The notes beneath the pieces were generated by a model. It worked only from the letters and a program-made list of their open reading frames with translations, searched no databases and was not told where the DNA came from. Made by a program: the position numbers and the translations under genes. Positions 7,064-8,639 of a stretch of 8,639 nt of DNA are shown piece after piece. Each line of letters opens with the position of its first letter. Positions within the stretch are counted from its first letter, which is position 1. Origin of the DNA: Sphingomonas sp. (GTDB lineage: Bacteria; Pseudomonadota; Alphaproteobacteria; Sphingomonadales; Sphingomonadaceae). The stretch covers positions 1 through 8,639 of the forward strand of contig JAFBAM010000031.1 in NCBI GenBank assembly GCA_019247755.1, read 5' to 3'.

Positions 7064-7473
7064 TCGCCCGTGTTCGGCATCGACGCCCACGGCTCGGCGG
7101 GCGCAAGCCTCTCGCCCTTCTGAAGCAACTCGACCGAAATGTTGTCGGGCGAACGCACGAAGGCCATGTGCCCGTCGCGAGGCGGCCGGTTGATGGTCAC
7201 GCCATTGTCCATCAGGCGCTGGCAGGTCTCGTAGATATCGTCGACCTGGTAGGCGAGGTGGCCGAAGTTGCGGCCGCCGCCGTAGCCGCTTTCGTCCCAA
7301 TTGTGGGTGAGCTCGACCTCGCCGCCCTCATCGCCCGGGACGCCGAGAAAGATGAGGCTGAAGCGCCCCTTCTCATTGTCCATCCGGCGGCGCTCTTCGA
7401 GGCCCAAGAGTTGAAAGAATGCAACAGTCGCCGCGGGATCGGAGACCCGGATCATCGAATGCAGAAATTTCAT
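7057..7473 (-). CDS. gloA: Lactoylglutathione lyase (glyoxalase I), VOC superfamily
   Basis: Isomerises the hemithioacetal of methylglyoxal and glutathione to S-D-lactoylglutathione, the first step of the glyoxalase pathway. The 138-residue protein has the two beta-alpha-beta-beta-beta modules of the VOC fold. All four metal ligands can be placed by comparison with the E. coli enzyme: His5 in KFLHSMIRV, Glu54 in VELTHNW, His72 in FGHLAYQV, and Glu115 in SVELLQ. The short length, without the insertions of eukaryotic-type zinc enzymes, fits the Ni/Co-activated bacterial class (inference). Start: ATG at 7473, with AGG four bases ahead. It is the first gene of a four-gene minus-strand cluster and its last codons contain the start of the flavoenzyme gene. 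The last 20 or so residues extend beyond the VOC core. The cofactor cycle is shared with gloB downstream. Confidence 0.93.
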   Translation of the reverse strand: MKFLHSMIRVSDPAATVAFFQLLGLEERRRMDNEKGRFSLIFLGVPGDEGGEVELTHNWDESGYGGGRNFGHLAYQVDDIYETCQRLMDNGVTINRPPRDGHMAFVRSPDNISVELLQKGERLAPAEPWASMPNTGEW

Positions 7474-7501
7474 TTCACCTCGCTCAATTCGTCGCTATAA
7501 T
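7474..7501 (+). promoter_or_regulatory. Putative promoter of the SIMPL gene
   Basis: A perfect TATAAT at 7496-7501 has TTCACC (7474-7479, four of six -35 matches) 16 bases upstream. Transcription would start near 7508 and leave a leader of about 75 bases before the ATG at 7584. The -35 box abuts the first codon of divergent gloA, so the two transcription units share this short AT-rich segment. Confidence 0.4.
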
Positions 7502-7523
7502 TGCACGGTTCGTCGCAGCCCAA
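7494..7523 (-). promoter_or_regulatory. Putative promoter of the gloA operon
   Basis: On the minus strand, TTGGGC (7523-7518) is followed after 18 bases by TATAGC (7499-7494). Both are partial matches to -35 and -10 consensus. A start near 7487 would leave a leader of about 14 bases before gloA. The -10 shares bases with the opposite-strand TATAAT, so the two promoters would compete. Weak matches; inferred only. Confidence 0.3.
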
Positions 7524-7583
7524 GCCGGCGATCGTGACCGGTGGCTGCCGTTATATGCGGACGAACGCACGGGTTTTCATCCC

Positions 7584-8330
7584 ATGTTTCAGAAACTGCA
7601 GGACAACCGCGTCGTCCTCTTGGGCGCGGTAGCAATCTTTGCCGTCGGCCTCACCACCAGCGGCTACGCACTTGGCGACGGTTTGCGGCGATCGAAGATG
7701 GCCGAGCACCGGTCCGTGACCGTGCGCGGCGTTTCCGAACGCGACGTGACGGCCGACCTCGCGACCTGGTCGGTCAGCTTCTCCCACGAAGGGACGGAAT
7801 TGGGACCGGTCCAGCAGTCGGTCGACCAGCAGGCGAACGCGATCCGCACCTTCTTCAAGCGTGCCGGCTTCCGTCCGCAGGACATTACCGATTCCGACGT
7901 GTCGATGAGCCGCGAGCAACCGCGTAACAAGGACGGCACCCCGGTCGGACCGCAGCGGCTGACTGTCAGCCGCTCGATCCAGCTTCGGACCACAGACGTC
8001 CTGCGGGCGCGCGAAGCCTATGCTCGCCAGGCCGAGCTGCTGCGCGACGGCGTCGAACTGTCGAGCACGAACGTGACCTACACGTTCACCGGGCTGAATG
8101 GTCTGAAGCCGAAAATGATCGCCGAGGCGACGCGCAACGCCCGCCAAAGCGCGGAGCAGTTCGCGCGTGACAGCGGGGTCGATGTCGGCCGGCTGAAATC
8201 GGCCAGCCAGGGCTATTTCTCGGTCGGCCCGCGCGACGGAGAAGATTGCGATGACTGCGGATCGACCGGCGGCAGCACGCCGTTCCAGAAGGTCCGGGTC
8301 GTGACGACGATCGATTACGACTTGGGCTGA
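7584..8330 (+). CDS. SIMPL domain (DUF541) protein, membrane-anchored
   Basis: A 248-residue protein with one uncleaved-looking N-terminal hydrophobic segment (about 9-31: VVLLGAVAIFAVGLTTSGYA) followed by a SIMPL/DUF541 domain (about 45-246) that should face the periplasm. Family signatures are the opening VTVRGVSERDVTADLATW (45-62), the central SRSIQLRTTDV (129-139), the YTFTGLNGLKPKMIAEATRN stretch (166-185) with the following alpha-helix, and the closing KVRVVTTIDYDL (236-247). Relatives include E. coli YggE and Brucella BP26, which have been linked to oxidative-stress tolerance and form oligomeric rings or channels; the biochemical role is not settled. A local oddity is the acidic DCDDCG loop (221-226), a C-x-x-C pair just before the last strand. 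Start: ATG at 7584, which just keeps the membrane segment. Reading upstream to 7419 is open but crosses the gloA start and the promoter region. No clear Shine-Dalgarno. Its end overlaps the convergent TPR gene by 16 bases. Confidence 0.85.
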   Translation: MFQKLQDNRVVLLGAVAIFAVGLTTSGYALGDGLRRSKMAEHRSVTVRGVSERDVTADLATWSVSFSHEGTELGPVQQSVDQQANAIRTFFKRAGFRPQDITDSDVSMSREQPRNKDGTPVGPQRLTVSRSIQLRTTDVLRAREAYARQAELLRDGVELSSTNVTYTFTGLNGLKPKMIAEATRNARQSAEQFARDSGVDVGRLKSASQGYFSVGPRDGEDCDDCGSTGGSTPFQKVRVVTTIDYDLG

Positions 8331-8638
8331 CTCGCCGGCGGCTGGGCGTCGCTCTTCACCGTCGGGGTGACGCCCAGCATCTCGATCGCCTTGGCGGCGG
8401 CCTTGCCGACCGGTCCATTGCGATCGCTGTCAGCGGCGCGGGCCCAGTAGCTTCGCGCCTGGGCGTCGTCCCCCGCGAAGTCGGCGACATGGCCGGCCTC
8501 GAACAGAATCACAGGGTCCGAAGGCGCCAGCGTCAGGGCCTTCGAGATCGCGTTCTTGGCCGTCATTGCATCGCCTTCGCGGATCGCGAGCGCCGCGGAG
8601 AAATACCAGTAGAACGGATCATCGGAGATACTCGCAGC
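8315..8638 (-). CDS. TPR-containing protein (partial, C-terminal part)
   Basis: The last 107 codons of a gene that enters from the right edge; the reading frame stays open to the window end, so the Met at 8566 is internal rather than the start. The visible protein carries helix-turn-helix repeats with TPR-like spacing: DPFYWYFSAALAIREGDAMT, then AISKALTLAPSDPVILFEAG, then HVADFAGDDAQARSYWARAA, with the small residues and the Pro expected at repeat junctions. It ends in a Pro/Ser/Lys tail (PPASQPKS). TPRs mediate protein contacts; partner and location cannot be told from this fragment. In this family the visible part would be the C-terminal repeats. It meets the SIMPL gene tail to tail with a 16-base overlap, and no terminator-like hairpin is visible there. 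Confidence 0.75.
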   Translation of the reverse strand, partial: AASISDDPFYWYFSAALAIREGDAMTAKNAISKALTLAPSDPVILFEAGHVADFAGDDAQARSYWARAADSDRNGPVGKAAAKAIEMLGVTPTVKSDAQPPASQPKS

Positions 8639-8639
8639 A

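Noticed and set aside
7064..7300. N-terminal extension of the nitronate monooxygenase reading frame, upstream of 7063
   Set aside because: The added 79 residues are Arg-rich, lie entirely inside gloA in another frame, and precede the family-conserved N-terminus.
7419..7583. Upstream extension of the SIMPL reading frame
   Set aside because: It would cross the gloA start codon and the TATAAT promoter, adds 55 unconserved residues, and would bury the membrane anchor. The ATG at 7584 gives a normal anchored protein.

Overview
The window is GC-rich, densely packed bacterial chromosome. Gene content and protein sequence (class 2 dihydroorotate dehydrogenase, SUF-type Rrf2 regulator, DUF6491-like lipoprotein, SIMPL protein, GC-heavy codon use) point to an alphaproteobacterium, most likely a sphingomonad. 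That placement is inference from protein style, not from a marker gene. There are no RNA genes, mobile elements, CRISPR arrays or gene-free stretches over 300 bases.

Layout, left to right. At 1-153 (minus) lies the 5' part of an Rrf2-family regulator of the SUF iron-sulfur system, which runs off the left edge. Divergent from it is pyrD (224-1258, plus), the quinone-dependent pyrimidine biosynthesis enzyme. The 70-base gap between them carries a likely regulator promoter inside a 9+9 base inverted repeat. A lipoprotein-type gamma-glutamyltransferase (1255-2973, minus) meets pyrD tail to tail. A long-chain acyl-CoA synthetase (3050-4798, plus) follows and itself meets a minus-strand cluster tail to tail.

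That cluster reads right to left: gloA (glyoxalase I, 7057-7473), a nitronate monooxygenase-family flavoprotein (6005-7063), gloB (glyoxalase II, 5275-5994) and a small DUF6491-like lipoprotein (4795-5214). The first two genes overlap by 7 bases, the next gap is 10 bases and the last is 60, so it is probably one operon. It encodes both steps of the glutathione-dependent methylglyoxal pathway, with a flavoenzyme inserted between them. Divergent from gloA is a membrane-anchored SIMPL (DUF541) protein (7584-8330, plus). It overlaps the end of a TPR protein (8315 to the right edge, minus).

Together these are mostly housekeeping and stress-metabolism genes: pyrimidine synthesis, fatty-acid activation, glutathione turnover in the envelope, and cytosolic aldehyde and possibly nitronate detoxification. 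I see no clearly novel defence or mobile system. The points most worth a second look are the flavoenzyme inside the glyoxalase operon, the inverted repeat at the SUF regulator promoter, the compact divergent gloA/SIMPL promoter region, and three convergent gene pairs that all overlap at their stop codons.
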